DNA from: Allobosea sp. 47.2.35
Lineage (GTDB): Bacteria > Pseudomonadota > Alphaproteobacteria > Rhizobiales > Beijerinckiaceae
Assembly: GCF_024655635.1 (NCBI RefSeq)
Contig: NZ_JANLGI010000001.1
Location: 62,001-126,000 of the forward strand
Direction: 5' to 3'
DNA: 64,000 nucleotides
Shown: piece by piece, positions 1 through 9,699 of the stretch
Layout: the number at the start of each line of letters is the position of its first letter
Position numbering within the stretch: position 1 is the first letter of the stretch
Made by a program: the position numbers and the translations under genes
The notes under the pieces: model-generated
Database searches by the model: none
The model's input: the letters and a program-made list of their open reading frames with translations, nothing else
What the model was told of the DNA's origin: nothing

Positions 1-1535
1 TCCGGCAGAAGTTCCACAAGCCGGTCGTCATCGACATGTTCTGCTATCGCCGCTTCGGCCATAACGAGGGCGACGAGCCGGGCTTCACCCAGCCGCTGAT
101 GTACCGCAAGATCCGCGGCCACAAGTCGACGCTGGAGCTCTATGGCGAGAAGCTCGCCGCCGAGGGCGTGATCGAGGCCGGCGAGCTCGACGCGATGCGC
201 GCCGCCTGGAAGGCGAAGCTGGAGGTCGAGTTCGACGCCGGCCAGGCCTTCAAGCCGAACAAGGCGGACTGGCTCGACGGCCGCTGGGCCGGCATGAAGG
301 CGATCCGCGCCGACGAGGACGATCCGCGCCGCGGCGCCACCGGCGTGCCGGCGGAGACGCTCAAGGAGATCACCGAGAAGATCACGGCCGTCCCGGCCGG
401 CTTCAACGTCCACAAGACGATCCAGCGCTTCCTCGACAACCGCAAGAAGGCGGTCGAGAGCGGCGAGGGCATCGACTGGGCGACGGCTGAAGCGTTGGCC
501 TTCGGCTCGCTGCTGCTCGACGGCAACCCGGTGCGCCTCTCCGGCCAGGATTGCGAGCGCGGCACCTTCTCGCAGCGCCATTCTGTGCTGATCGACCAGG
601 AGACCGAAGCCCGCCACACCTCGCTGAACCATATCCGGGAGGACCAGTCGCGCTACGAGGTCATCAACTCGATGCTCTCGGAAGAGGCCGTGCTCGGCTT
701 CGAATACGGCTACACCCTGTCGGAGCCGAACGCGCTGACGATGTGGGAGGCGCAGTTCGGCGACTTCGCCAATGGCGCGCAGGTCGTGTTCGACCAGTTC
801 ATCTCCTCGGGCGAGCGCAAGTGGCTGCGCATGTCCGGCCTCGTCTGCCTGCTGCCGCATGGCTACGAGGGCCAGGGTCCGGAGCACTCCTCCGCCCGCT
901 TGGAGCGCTTCCTGCAGATGTGCGCCGAGGACAATATGCAGGTGGCGAACTGCTCGACGCCGGCGAGCTATTTCCACATCCTGCGCCGCCAGCTGAAGCG
1001 CGACTTCCGCAAGCCGCTGATCCTGATGACGCCGAAGTCGCTGCTGCGCCACAAGCGCTGCATCTCCGACCTCGCCGATCTCGCCGAGGGCTCGACCTTC
1101 CACCGCGTGCTGGCTGACGATGCCGAGCGCGGCAAGTCGACCACCAAGCTGGTCAAGGACTCGAAGATCCGCCGGGTCGTGCTCTGCTCGGGCAAGGTCT
1201 ATTTCGACCTGCTGGAGGAGCGCGAGAAGCGCGGCGTCGACGATGTCTACCTGATGCGCGTCGAGCAGCTCTATCCGTTCCCGCTGAAGACGCTGGCGCA
1301 GGAGCTGGCGCGCTTCAAGGGCGCCGACGTTGTGTGGTGCCAGGAGGAGCCGAAGAACATGGGCTCCTGGACCTTCGTCGAGCCCTATCTGGAATGGGTG
1401 CTGGGCCATGCCGGCTCGAAGTCGAAGCGTCCGCGTTATGTCGGCCGCCCGGCCTCGGCCGCGACCGCGACCGGCCTGATGTCCAAGCATCTCGCCCAGC
1501 TTAACGCCTTCCTCGACGAGGCCTTCGCGGCCTGA
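1..1535 (+). CDS. sucA: 2-oxoglutarate dehydrogenase E1 component, 3' part (partial)
   Basis: Thiamine-diphosphate E1 subunit of the cytoplasmic 2-oxoglutarate dehydrogenase complex, which decarboxylates 2-oxoglutarate in the TCA cycle and passes the succinyl group to the E2 lipoyl arm. The reading frame is open from base 3, so the gene begins outside the window; about 510 residues are visible, roughly the C-terminal half of a protein that is usually near 980 residues. The family motif RRFGHNEGDEP lies at the left edge, and the transketolase-like pyrimidine-binding and C-terminal domains follow (GQDCERGTFSQRHS, then LPHGYEGQGPEHSSAR, then CQEEPKNMGSW). sucB follows 106 bases downstream in the same direction. 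The family call is secure; only the missing 5' part limits it. Confidence 0.97.
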   Translation, partial: RQKFHKPVVIDMFCYRRFGHNEGDEPGFTQPLMYRKIRGHKSTLELYGEKLAAEGVIEAGELDAMRAAWKAKLEVEFDAGQAFKPNKADWLDGRWAGMKAIRADEDDPRRGATGVPAETLKEITEKITAVPAGFNVHKTIQRFLDNRKKAVESGEGIDWATAEALAFGSLLLDGNPVRLSGQDCERGTFSQRHSVLIDQETEARHTSLNHIREDQSRYEVINSMLSEEAVLGFEYGYTLSEPNALTMWEAQFGDFANGAQVVFDQFISSGERKWLRMSGLVCLLPHGYEGQGPEHSSARLERFLQMCAEDNMQVANCSTPASYFHILRRQLKRDFRKPLILMTPKSLLRHKRCISDLADLAEGSTFHRVLADDAERGKSTTKLVKDSKIRRVVLCSGKVYFDLLEEREKRGVDDVYLMRVEQLYPFPLKTLAQELARFKGADVVWCQEEPKNMGSWTFVEPYLEWVLGHAGSKSKRPRYVGRPASAATATGLMSKHLAQLNAFLDEAFAA

Positions 1536-1641
1536 CGACTGACCCGGCGGCGCCTATCCGCGCTGCCGGATTCCATTGCCGCATCGGCGCCTCAGCCGGT
1601 GCCGAACCTGCCGCCAGAGAACGAGACAACAGAGGCCTGAC

Positions 1642-2874
1642 ATGGCGACCGAAATCCGCGTACCCACCCTCGGCGAATCCGTTTCCGAGGCCACCATCGG
1701 CAAGTGGTTCAAGAAGCCGGGCGAGGCGGTGAAGGCCGACGAGCCCCTGGTCGAGCTCGAAACCGACAAGGTGACGCTGGAAGTGAACGCGCCGGCCGCC
1801 GGCGTGCTCGGCGAGATCGTCGCCAAGGAAGGCGATACCGTCGGCGTCAGCGCCCTGCTCGGCACGATCGCTGAAGGCGGCGCTGCTGCTGCCGCGGCCC
1901 CCGCGCCGAAGGCCGAGGCCAAGCCGGCCGCTGCTTCGGCTCCTGCCGCCGAGGCTCCGAAGGCTGTCGCGACCAAAGCCGCCGATTCCGGCCCGGCCGT
2001 TTCGCGTCTCGCCGCCGAGAGCGGCGTCGACCCGTCCAAGGTCGCAGCGTCCGGCAAGGATGGCCGCGTGACCAAGGGCGACATGCTTGCCGCGATCGCG
2101 ACCGGCGGCGCTGCCGCCCCGGCCGCCGCGCCTGCGCCGGTCGCCATCCGCGCCCCGTCGGCGCCGGATGACGGCGCCCGCGAAGAGCGCGTCAAGATGA
2201 CCAAGCTGCGCCAGACCATCGCGCGCCGCCTCAAGGAAGCCCAGTCCAACGCGGCGATGCTGACGACCTTCAACGAGGTCGACATGTCCGGCGTGATGGC
2301 GCTGCGCAACCAGTACAAGGACGTGTTCGAGAAGAAGCACGGCGTGAAGCTCGGCTTCATGGGCTTCTTCGTGAAGGCCTGCGTGCAGGCGCTGAAGGAG
2401 ATTCCGGCGGTCAATGCCGAGATCGACGGCACTGACATCATCTACAAGAACTACTACCATATCGGCGTCGCTGTCGGCACCGAGAAGGGCTTGGTGGTCC
2501 CGGTCGTGCGCGATGCGGATGAGCTTTCGATCGCCGGCGTGGAGAAGAAGATCGGCGAGTTCGGCCGCAAGGCCCGCGACGGCAAGCTCTCGATCGAGGA
2601 GATGCAGGGCGGCACCTTCACCATCTCGAACGGCGGCGTCTACGGCTCGCTGATGTCGACCCCAATCCTGAACGCGCCGCAGTCGGCGATCCTGGGCATG
2701 CACAAGATCCAGGAGCGTCCGGTCGTCGTGAACGGCAAGATCGAGATCCGCCCGATGATGTATCTCGCGGTCAGCTACGATCACCGCATCATCGACGGCA
2801 AGGAAGCCGTGACCTTCCTCGTCCGCATCAAGGAAGGCCTGGAGGACCCGGCGCGCCTCGTGCTCGATCTCTGA
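1642..2874 (+). CDS. sucB: Dihydrolipoyllysine-residue succinyltransferase (E2 of 2-oxoglutarate dehydrogenase)
   Basis: E2 core of the 2-oxoglutarate dehydrogenase complex; transfers succinyl from lipoyl-lysine to CoA. 410 residues. The order is a lipoyl domain (residues 2-75) with the lipoylated lysine at K43 in ETDKVTLEV, an Ala/Pro-rich linker, a peripheral-subunit-binding domain (about 118-155), a second linker, and the catalytic domain ending in [13 protein letters not shown] with active-site H381 and D385. An ORF start 66 bases further up exists, but [16 protein letters not shown] is the classical N-terminus, so 1642 is chosen. It lies between sucA and the SDR/lpd genes as part of one operon. 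Nothing unusual was seen. Confidence 0.97.
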   Translation: MATEIRVPTLGESVSEATIGKWFKKPGEAVKADEPLVELETDKVTLEVNAPAAGVLGEIVAKEGDTVGVSALLGTIAEGGAAAAAAPAPKAEAKPAAASAPAAEAPKAVATKAADSGPAVSRLAAESGVDPSKVAASGKDGRVTKGDMLAAIATGGAAAPAAAPAPVAIRAPSAPDDGAREERVKMTKLRQTIARRLKEAQSNAAMLTTFNEVDMSGVMALRNQYKDVFEKKHGVKLGFMGFFVKACVQALKEIPAVNAEIDGTDIIYKNYYHIGVAVGTEKGLVVPVVRDADELSIAGVEKKIGEFGRKARDGKLSIEEMQGGTFTISNGGVYGSLMSTPILNAPQSAILGMHKIQERPVVVNGKIEIRPMMYLAVSYDHRIIDGKEAVTFLVRIKEGLEDPARLVLDL

Positions 2875-2890
2875 TCGCGCGGAGCAGGAC

Positions 2891-3634
2891 GTGTCGGGCG
2901 TTGCGATCGTCACCGGCGGGAGCCGGGGAATCGGCCGGGCGACCGCGATCCTGCTCGCGGAGCGCGGCTATGATCTCGTCGTCAATTACCAGTCCAATAC
3001 TGAGGCCGCGACTGATACGGTCGCGGCCGTCAACGGCCAGGGCCGGCAGGCCGTGGCGGTCAAGGGCGATGTCGGCGACGAGGCCGATGTCGCGGCGATC
3101 TTCGCGGCAGCGGACAAGCTCGGGCGGCTGACGGCACTGGTCAACAATGCCGGCGTCATCGACGCCCCGCAGCGCCTCGACGAGATGGACACGAGCCGGC
3201 TGGACCGGATGTTCCGGATCAATCTGACCGGCAGCTTTCTCTGCGCCCGCGAGGCGGTGAAGCGGATGTCGACCCGCCATGGCGGGCAGGGTGGCGGCAT
3301 CGTCAACCTGTCCTCCGCCGCGGCGGTGCTGGCCGGCGCCGGGCAATATCTGGACTATGCCGCGGCCAAGGCCGGCATCGACATCTTCACGCTCGGCCTC
3401 GCCCGCGAGGTCGCGGCCGAGGGCATCCGGGTCAATGCCGTCAGGCCCGGCATCATCGATACGGAGATCCATGCCAGCGGCGGCATGCCCGATCGCGTCG
3501 CTGCCTTGCGCGACCAGCTTCCGATGAAGCGCGAGGGCACGGCGCGCGAGGTGGCGCAGGCGATCGCCTGGCTGCTCTCGGATGAAGCCTCCTACACCAA
3601 CGGAACCGTCTTGAACGTGACCGGCGGGCGCTGA
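2891..3634 (+). CDS. SDR-family oxidoreductase (3-ketoacyl-ACP reductase-like)
   Basis: Classical short-chain dehydrogenase/reductase of 247 residues with a GTG start. The NAD(P)-binding TGGSRGIG motif is at residues 8-15, NNAG at 85-88, and the catalytic set is S141/S142, Y156 and K160. The C-terminus ([10 protein letters not shown]) is typical of the family. It sits 16 bases after sucB and 37 bases before lpd, so it is embedded in the 2-oxoglutarate dehydrogenase operon. From memory, this insertion is common in Rhizobiales. The substrate cannot be read from the sequence; FabG-like and sugar dehydrogenase activities are both possible. Confidence 0.85.
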   Translation: MSGVAIVTGGSRGIGRATAILLAERGYDLVVNYQSNTEAATDTVAAVNGQGRQAVAVKGDVGDEADVAAIFAAADKLGRLTALVNNAGVIDAPQRLDEMDTSRLDRMFRINLTGSFLCAREAVKRMSTRHGGQGGGIVNLSSAAAVLAGAGQYLDYAAAKAGIDIFTLGLAREVAAEGIRVNAVRPGIIDTEIHASGGMPDRVAALRDQLPMKREGTAREVAQAIAWLLSDEASYTNGTVLNVTGGR

Positions 3635-3671
3635 AGCGCCGCCGCATTCGAACACAGGAAAGGAAGTCACC

Positions 3672-5075
3672 ATGGCTGCGGCCTACGATCTCGTCGTCAT
3701 CGGAACCGGCCCCGGCGGCTATGTCTGCGCCATCCGCGCCGCCCAGCTCGGCCTCAAGGTCGCGGTGGTCGAGAAGCGCAAGACCCATGGCGGCACCTGC
3801 CTCAATGTCGGCTGCATCCCCTCCAAGGCGCTGCTGCATGCGTCCGAGATGTTCGAGGAGGCCGGCCACACCTTCGAGAAGCTCGGCATCGTCGTCGGCA
3901 AGCCGAAGCTCGACCTCAAGGCGATGATGGCCCACAAGCAGGAGACGATCGACGCGAATGTCACCGGCGTCGGCTTCCTGCTGAAGAAGAACAAGATTGA
4001 CGCCTTCCAGGGCACGGCCTCGATCCCGGCGGCTGGCAAGGTCGTCGTCACCGCCGAGGACGGCAAGGCGCAGGAGATCGAGACCAAGAACATCGTCATC
4101 GCGACGGGTTCGGAATCGGCTCCGCTGCCGGGCGTGACCATCGACGAGAAGACCGTCGTGACCTCGACCGGCGCGCTTGAGATCGGCTCGGTTCCGAAGG
4201 AGCTTGTGGTGGTCGGCGCTGGCGTGATCGGCCTCGAGATCGGCTCGGTCTGGAGCCGTCTCGGCGCCAAGGTCACGGTCGTCGAGTTCCTCGACCGCAT
4301 CCTGCCCGGCATGGATGGCGAGGTCGCCAAGCAGTTCCAGCGCATCCTGGAGAAGCAGGGCTTCACCTTCCAGCTGGGATCCAAGGTCACCAAGGTCGAG
4401 ACCGGCAAGAAGGGCGCGACCGTCACCGTCGAGCCCGCAGCCGGCGGCGAGGCCAAGACCCTCAATGCCGATATCGTGCTGGTCGCGATCGGCCGCCGTC
4501 CGAACACCGATGGCCTCGGCCTCGACAAGGCGGGCGTCGCGACCGAGCGAGGCCGCGTCGTCATCGACGATCACTTCAAGACCAATGTCGCCGGCATCTA
4601 CGCCATCGGCGACGTGGTGCGCGGGCCGATGCTGGCGCACAAAGCCGAGGACGAGGGCGTCGCGGTCGCCGAGATCATCGCCGGCAAGCACGGCCATGTG
4701 AACTACGACGCCATTCCCGGCATCGTCTACACGGCTCCGGAAGTCGCCGCGATCGGCAAGACCGAGGAAGAGCTCAAGGCGGCCGGCGTCGCCTACAAGA
4801 TCGGCAAGTTCCCGTTCACGGCCAATGGTCGCGCCCGCGCCATGCGCCATACCGAGGGCTTCGTGAAGGTGCTGGCCGATGCGGCGACCGACCGTGTGCT
4901 CGGCTGCCACATCATCGGCCCGCATGCCGGCGACCTGATCGCCGAGGTGACGGTGCTGATGGAGTTCGGCGGCTCCTCGGAAGATCTCGCCCGCACCTGC
5001 CACGCGCATCCGACGCTGGCCGAAGCGGTGAAGGAAGCCGCGATGGCGGTCGAGAAGCGCCAGATCCATATGTGA
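3672..5075 (+). CDS. lpdA: Dihydrolipoyl dehydrogenase (E3)
   Basis: FAD- and NAD-dependent disulfide oxidoreductase that reoxidises dihydrolipoamide of 2-oxoacid dehydrogenase complexes. 467 residues, the usual family length. The FAD-binding GTGPGG motif is at residues 11-16, the redox disulfide is C43/C48 in GGTCLNVGC, a second Rossmann motif ([13 protein letters not shown]) lies near residue 180, and the C-terminal active-site pair is H446 and E451 in HPTLAE. It is the last gene of the suc operon; a strong intrinsic terminator follows within 50 bases. The start has a good AGGAAAGGAAG ribosome-binding site. Confidence 0.96.
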   Translation: MAAAYDLVVIGTGPGGYVCAIRAAQLGLKVAVVEKRKTHGGTCLNVGCIPSKALLHASEMFEEAGHTFEKLGIVVGKPKLDLKAMMAHKQETIDANVTGVGFLLKKNKIDAFQGTASIPAAGKVVVTAEDGKAQEIETKNIVIATGSESAPLPGVTIDEKTVVTSTGALEIGSVPKELVVVGAGVIGLEIGSVWSRLGAKVTVVEFLDRILPGMDGEVAKQFQRILEKQGFTFQLGSKVTKVETGKKGATVTVEPAAGGEAKTLNADIVLVAIGRRPNTDGLGLDKAGVATERGRVVIDDHFKTNVAGIYAIGDVVRGPMLAHKAEDEGVAVAEIIAGKHGHVNYDAIPGIVYTAPEVAAIGKTEEELKAAGVAYKIGKFPFTANGRARAMRHTEGFVKVLADAATDRVLGCHIIGPHAGDLIAEVTVLMEFGGSSEDLARTCHAHPTLAEAVKEAAMAVEKRQIHM

Positions 5076-5117
5076 TCGTGACGCGCCGTGCCTCTGGTGC
5101 GGCCCTGCTGCAAGAAC

Positions 5118-5153
5118 AAAAAAGGAGCTGCAGGATTGCAGCTCCTTTTTTTT
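5118..5153 (+). terminator. Intrinsic terminator of the suc-lpd operon
   Basis: A perfect 9-bp stem (5124-5132 with 5137-5145, GGAGCTGCA arm) and a GGAT loop, flanked by an A-run and followed by eight T residues. The A-run on the other side makes it able to stop folD transcription from the minus strand as well, since the two operons converge here. Confidence 0.93.
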
Positions 5154-5213
5154 GTTGGAGGACCAGCTGAGGAAGGGCCAGGCCGCTCGCGGCGGCCTCG
5201 TTGGCTGCCGAGC

Positions 5214-6074
5214 TCAGCCGCGCCGCGCGTGGAAGGCCGTCAGCGTGTTCTTGAGCAGGCAGGCGATAGTCATCGGGCCGACGCCGCCAGGGACCGGGGT
5301 GATCGCGCCCGCGACCTTCACGGCCTCCGCGAAATCGACGTCGCCGGTCAGCTTGCCGTCGGGCAGGCGATTGATGCCGACATCGATCACGGTCGCGCCG
5401 GGCTTGATCCAGTCGCCCTTGACCATGCGCGGGCGGCCGACGGCGGCGATGACGATATCGGCGCGCTTCACCACGGCAGCCAGGTCACGCGTGCGCGAAT
5501 GGGCGATGGTGACGGTGCAGTCGGCCTGGAGCAGGAGCTGCGCGACCGGGCGGCCGACCAGCTCCGAGCGGCCGATCATCACGGCGTCGAGCCCCGACAG
5601 CGAAGGCAGCGCCTGCTTCAGCAGCAGCATGCAGCCGAGCGGTGTGCAGGGCACAAGCCCGTTCTTGCCGCCGGCGAGGAGGCCGGCATTGATCGGGTGC
5701 AGGCCATCGACATCCTTGGCCGGGTCGATGGCGTCGATGATGCGGCCCGTATTGATGTGCTTCGGCAGCGGGAGTTGGACGAGGATGCCGTCGACGCTGT
5801 CGTCGGCGTTCAGCTCGGCGAGCTTGGCGAGGAGCTCAGCCTCGGTCGTCTCGGCCGGCAGCCGGTGCGCGACCGAGTTCATGCCGATCTCGACCGCGAG
5901 CTTCTCCTTCGAGGCGACATAGACCTTGCTGGCCGGGTCCTCGCCGACGAGGACGACATGGAGGCCGGGCACGATGCCCCGCGCCGCCTTGATCGCCGCG
6001 ACCGCGCGACCGATCTCGGCCCTGAGCGCGGCCGCGGTGGCCTTACCGTCGATGATGCGGGCTTCGCCGGTCAT
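5214..6074 (-). CDS. folD: Bifunctional methylenetetrahydrofolate dehydrogenase / methenyltetrahydrofolate cyclohydrolase
   Basis: Interconverts 5,10-methylene-, 5,10-methenyl- and 10-formyl-tetrahydrofolate using NADP, supplying one-carbon units for purine and formyl-Met synthesis. 286 residues, normal for FolD. The catalytic YxxxK pair is Y52/K56 (YVASK), followed by [11 protein letters not shown], the DVDGLHP segment, the NADP-binding [14 protein letters not shown] stretch and the C-terminal [11 protein letters not shown] signature. It converges with lpdA and is divergent from the amidohydrolase operon, with 190 bases between them. Confidence 0.96.
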   Translation of the reverse strand: MTGEARIIDGKATAAALRAEIGRAVAAIKAARGIVPGLHVVLVGEDPASKVYVASKEKLAVEIGMNSVAHRLPAETTEAELLAKLAELNADDSVDGILVQLPLPKHINTGRIIDAIDPAKDVDGLHPINAGLLAGGKNGLVPCTPLGCMLLLKQALPSLSGLDAVMIGRSELVGRPVAQLLLQADCTVTIAHSRTRDLAAVVKRADIVIAAVGRPRMVKGDWIKPGATVIDVGINRLPDGKLTGDVDFAEAVKVAGAITPVPGGVGPMTIACLLKNTLTAFHARRG

Positions 6075-6264
6075 GGGTCCGACCTCGTATTGGCTGATGA
6101 CGCCGCCCTCATGCGCGATCCGGCCGGCATGAACAAGCCCGAATGCGCGGCTTTCCCGGCTGCGACGTCATCAGCGGGGGAGGAGAGGCCGGCGCGGCTT
6201 GCGGCTGTTCCATCGGCCCGGTATCTCCGAACCGGAGCTTGAGGGGCAGGAGAGGCGAGACAAC

Positions 6265-7590
6265 GTGACGACCGGTTTCGCCCGCCTGCCCGATGCGCCT
6301 GCCTTTCGCCTGACCGATCTGCGCGTGCCCGCCTGTCTGGTCGAAGGCATCGATATCCCGGCTGACCGCAACGGGCTGGCGCGTGTCGATCTCGCGATCG
6401 CGGATGGTCGCGTGGCCGCGATCTCTTCTGCCGGTGCGGCTTCCACAGGAGCAGGCCCCGTTTTGAACCTCGCCGACGGCATCGTGCTGCCGCGGCTCGT
6501 CGATGCGCATGTCCATCTCGACAAGGGCCATATCTGGCCGCGCAGCCCCAACCCGGACGGCACCTTTCCGGGGGCATTGAACACCGTCGGCGCCGATCGC
6601 GAGGCGAACTGGTCGGCCGGGGACGTGCGGGCACGCATGGATTTCTCGCTGCGCGGCGCCTTCGCCCATGGCACGGCGGCGATGCGGACGCATCTCGATT
6701 CGCTGGGCAAGCAGATCGGCATCTCCTGGCCGGTCTATGCGGAACTGCGGGCGGAATGGGCCGGGCGTATCGCGCTCCAAGCCTCGCCGCTTTTCGGGGC
6801 CGATGCTGCGCTCGATCCCGCGCATATGCAGGTGATCGTCGCTGCCGTGAAGGCGCATGGCGACAAGCTGCTCGGCTGCGTTACCTACATGATCCCCGAG
6901 CTCGACCGGGCGCTCGACATCCTGTTCCGGGCGGCGATCGAAAACGGCTTCGATCTCGATTTCCATGTCGACGAGACCAATGACCCGGCGGCGCGCTCGC
7001 TGGAACACATCGCGGATGCGGCCCTGCGACATCGCTTCGCGGGCAAGATCCTCTGCGGGCATTGCTGTTCGCTTGCGCTTCAGGCGCCGGAGGACGCGGC
7101 GCGCATCATCGCCAAGGTGCGCGAAGCCGGCATTGCCGTGGTCTCGCTGCCGCTGTGCAATATGTATCTGCAGGACCGCCAGCAAGGCCGCACGCCGCGC
7201 TGGCGTGGCGTCACGGCTCTGCATGAACTGAAGGCCGCCGGCGTGCCGGTGATGATCGCCTCCGACAACACGCGTGACCCGTTCTATGCCTATGGCGATC
7301 TCGATCTCGTCGAGGTGCTGCGCGAGGGCACCCGCATCCTCCAGCTCGACCATTCCGAACCGGACTGGGCCGATGCCGTGGCACGTACGCCAGCTGAGAC
7401 GATGGGCATCGCAGCCGGCATCATCGCGGTCGGCGCCCCGGCTGATCTCATCCTGACGCGGGCGCGCGACTGGACCGAATTCTTCTCCCGGCCGCAGGCC
7501 GATCGCACCGTGCTGGTTGCCGGCAAGGCGATCGACCGGACGCTGCCGGACTACCGCGAACTCGACCATCTGATGGGCAGAGCATCATGA
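6265..7590 (+). CDS. Amidohydrolase, cytosine deaminase-like (CodA-type)
   Basis: Metal-dependent amidohydrolase of 441 residues that probably deaminates or hydrolyses a heterocyclic compound. Metal-ligand motifs of the CodA group are visible: DAHVHLDKG (H82, H84), HVDET, CGHCCS and SDNTRDPFYAYGD. The longest ORF begins at 6199, but the GTG at 6265 has an AGGAGAGG ribosome-binding site at good spacing and better fits the family, so it is chosen. The stop overlaps the ATG of the next gene by 4 bases (ATGA). The neighbours, an FAD-linked oxidase and a flavodoxin-fold oxidoreductase, suggest a small degradation pathway. Cytosine itself as substrate is only one possibility. Confidence 0.82.
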   Translation: MTTGFARLPDAPAFRLTDLRVPACLVEGIDIPADRNGLARVDLAIADGRVAAISSAGAASTGAGPVLNLADGIVLPRLVDAHVHLDKGHIWPRSPNPDGTFPGALNTVGADREANWSAGDVRARMDFSLRGAFAHGTAAMRTHLDSLGKQIGISWPVYAELRAEWAGRIALQASPLFGADAALDPAHMQVIVAAVKAHGDKLLGCVTYMIPELDRALDILFRAAIENGFDLDFHVDETNDPAARSLEHIADAALRHRFAGKILCGHCCSLALQAPEDAARIIAKVREAGIAVVSLPLCNMYLQDRQQGRTPRWRGVTALHELKAAGVPVMIASDNTRDPFYAYGDLDLVEVLREGTRILQLDHSEPDWADAVARTPAETMGIAAGIIAVGAPADLILTRARDWTEFFSRPQADRTVLVAGKAIDRTLPDYRELDHLMGRAS

Positions 7591-9011
7591 CCGCACGCTA
7601 CGACATCGCCACGCTGAAGACGCGCCTCGGCGGCATCCGCACCGAGGAGAACCCGGCGCTGGTGAAGCAGAAGAGCCGCGACTTCTTCTGGTACTCGCCG
7701 ATCCTGAAGCGCCAGCTTGACCATGTCGTCGCCGATATCGTGGTCTCACCGGTGAGCGAGGCTGAGGTCGTGCAGGTGCTCGCCGCCTGCCACGAACTCG
7801 GCATTCCCGTGACGCCGCGCGGCACCGGCACCGGCAATTACGGCCAGGCGATGCCGCTCTCGGGTGGCGTGCTGCTCGATCTCTCCGGCTTCAACAAGGT
7901 CAAGGAGATCGCCGCCGGCCGCTATGTCGCCGAGCCCGGCGCGATCATGGCCCGGATCGACGACGAGACGCGTGCGCATTCGCGGCAGGAGCTGCGCCTG
8001 CACCCCTCGACCTACCAGACGGCCTCGATCGGCGGCTTCATTGCCGGCGGTTCGGGTGGCGTCGGCTCGATCAAATGGGGCGGCTTGCGCGACTGGGGCA
8101 ATATCATCCGGCTCAAGGTCGCGACGATGGAGGCAAGCCCGCGTATCCTCGAATTCTCCGGCGAGGACCTGCACAAGGTCGCCCATGCCTATGGCACCAA
8201 CGGCATCATCACCGAGGTCGAGATGCCGCTCGGCCCGGCCTACAATTGGGTCGATGTCATCGTCGGCTTCGAGGACCTGCGGGCCGCGACCGAATTCGCC
8301 AACGCCGTCGGCGAGCAGGACGGGCTCGCGCTGAAGAACCTCTGCGTCGTCGCCGCGCCGGCCCCGCATGACTACTTCCTGCGTCACCGCAAGTTCCTGC
8401 CGCGCGACAGCCATCTCGTCATCGTCATGGCTGCCGATTTCGCGGTCGATGCGCTCTGCGCCTATGCCCGTCGCTTCAAGGGCGCGGAGCTTCTGCTGCG
8501 CACCGACAAGCTCTCGCCCGAGGATGCCAAGGGCCTGCCGCCGGCCTATGAACTCGGCTGGAACCACACGACGCTCAGGGCTTTGCGCGTCGATCCGGCG
8601 ATCACCTATCTGCAGGTGCTCTACCCCTATCCCAATCAGGTCGAGCTGGTGGACAAGATCCATGCCCGGTTCGGTGACGAGGTGACCTGCCATCTCGAAT
8701 TCGTGCGCTTCGACGGCAAGATCACCTGCTTCGGCCTGCCGCTGGTGCGCTTCACCACGGAGGAGCGGCTTGAGGAGATCATGGCGATCCATGAGGAGAT
8801 GGGCGCGCCGATCTTCAACCCGCATCGCTATACGCTGGAGGAAGGGGGCATGAAGCAGACCGACGAAACGCAGCTCGCCTTCAAGCGCGAGGCCGATCCG
8901 CAGGGCCTGCTCAACCCCGGCAAGATGATCGCCTGGGAAGACCCGTCCTACGACTACCGCTCGGGCAAGACCTTCCTGTTCCGCAGCCTCAGCGAGGCCG
9001 GGGTCGGCTAA
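7587..9011 (+). CDS. FAD-linked oxidase / FAD-binding oxidoreductase (GlcD-type)
   Basis: Flavoprotein of 474 residues with a PCMH-type FAD-binding domain: TPRGTGTGNYG (76-86) contacts the FAD pyrophosphate, and GGFIAGGSGG lies near residue 150. The C-terminal half ends in the NPGKMIAWE segment common to FAD-linked oxidases. The family oxidises alpha-hydroxy acids or other alcohols. No glycolate-oxidase partner subunits (GlcE, GlcF) lie beside it, so the substrate is unknown. Translation is coupled to the upstream amidohydrolase by a 4-base overlap, and the next gene starts 2 bases after its stop. Confidence 0.85.
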   Translation: MTARYDIATLKTRLGGIRTEENPALVKQKSRDFFWYSPILKRQLDHVVADIVVSPVSEAEVVQVLAACHELGIPVTPRGTGTGNYGQAMPLSGGVLLDLSGFNKVKEIAAGRYVAEPGAIMARIDDETRAHSRQELRLHPSTYQTASIGGFIAGGSGGVGSIKWGGLRDWGNIIRLKVATMEASPRILEFSGEDLHKVAHAYGTNGIITEVEMPLGPAYNWVDVIVGFEDLRAATEFANAVGEQDGLALKNLCVVAAPAPHDYFLRHRKFLPRDSHLVIVMAADFAVDALCAYARRFKGAELLLRTDKLSPEDAKGLPPAYELGWNHTTLRALRVDPAITYLQVLYPYPNQVELVDKIHARFGDEVTCHLEFVRFDGKITCFGLPLVRFTTEERLEEIMAIHEEMGAPIFNPHRYTLEEGGMKQTDETQLAFKREADPQGLLNPGKMIAWEDPSYDYRSGKTFLFRSLSEAGVG

Positions 9012-9013
9012 GC

Positions 9014-9595
9014 ATGCGCGTCCTCGTCCTCTATGCCCATCCGGTGCCGGAAAGCTTCGGCGCCGCCATCCACGAGACGGTCGTCGCCAGCCTGAAGGCG
9101 GCCGGGCACGAGGTCGACGATTGCGATCTCTATGCCGAGGGCTTCGACCCGGTGCTGAGCCGGGAGGAGCGGCGCGGCTATCATGATCTCGACAGCAACA
9201 CGCTGCCGGTCGCTGCCTATGTCGAGCGGGTGAAGCGGGCCGAGGCGCTGGTGCTGTGCTTCCCGGTCTGGAATTTCGGTTATCCCGCGATTCTCAAGGG
9301 CTTCCTGGATCGCGTCTTCCTGCCGGGCGTCTCGTTCAAGATGGTCGATGGCAAGGCGCAGCCGGCTTTGCACAATATTCGCCGGCTGGTCGCGGTGACC
9401 AGCTATGGCGGCTCGCGCTGGCGCGCTTTCCTGATGGGCGACCCGCCGCGCAAGGCGGTCTGCCGAGCTCTGCGGGCGGTCTGCCACCCGTTGGCTCGCA
9501 CGACCTATCTCGCCCATCACGAGATGAATCTCTCGACTCCGGCAAGCCGGGCCGCTTTCCTGAAAAAAGTCGCGACCAAACTCACGCTCTCGTAG
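9014..9595 (+). CDS. NAD(P)H-dependent oxidoreductase, flavodoxin-fold (KefF/NQO-like)
   Basis: 193 residues of the flavodoxin-like-fold NAD(P)H:quinone reductase group. The N-terminus VLVLYAHPVPESF and the later FPVWNFGYPAILKGFLDRV are family signatures for FMN binding and the dimer surface. It starts 2 bases after the FAD-linked oxidase and is clearly the third gene of that operon. It may pass electrons from NAD(P)H to a quinone-like pathway intermediate. Alternative roles are quinone detoxification or regulation of a K+ channel as for KefF, but no kef gene is adjacent. Confidence 0.85.
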   Translation: MRVLVLYAHPVPESFGAAIHETVVASLKAAGHEVDDCDLYAEGFDPVLSREERRGYHDLDSNTLPVAAYVERVKRAEALVLCFPVWNFGYPAILKGFLDRVFLPGVSFKMVDGKAQPALHNIRRLVAVTSYGGSRWRAFLMGDPPRKAVCRALRAVCHPLARTTYLAHHEMNLSTPASRAAFLKKVATKLTLS

Positions 9596-9598
9596 CTC

Positions 9599-9626
9599 TG
9601 ACATATCACTGTCATCCGTCTGTCAT
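9599..9626. promoter_or_regulatory. Candidate operator upstream of the MarR gene
   Basis: An inverted repeat TGACA-N6-TGTCA (9599-9614) is followed by a further TGTCAT half-site (9621-9626), spaced 11 bases from the previous TGTCAT, about one helical turn. It lies 74-101 bases upstream of the MarR-family start and just after the oxidoreductase stop. MarR regulators often bind such palindromes in their own promoters; assignment to this regulator is inference. Confidence 0.35.
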
Positions 9627-9699
9627 GTTCGCGCGCGAATACGCAGCCGGCGAAGCGTCTTGCTTATCCGTCCAAGGATCGGCCCGAAGGATCGACCCC

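Noticed and set aside
3453-5069. 538-codon minus-strand open frame opposite lpdA
   Set aside because: Antisense to a well-supported dihydrolipoyl dehydrogenase; no domain in the opposite frame.
9256-9699. 148-codon N-terminal extension of the MarR protein
   Set aside because: It runs through the oxidoreductase gene in another frame; the family N-terminus begins at 9700.
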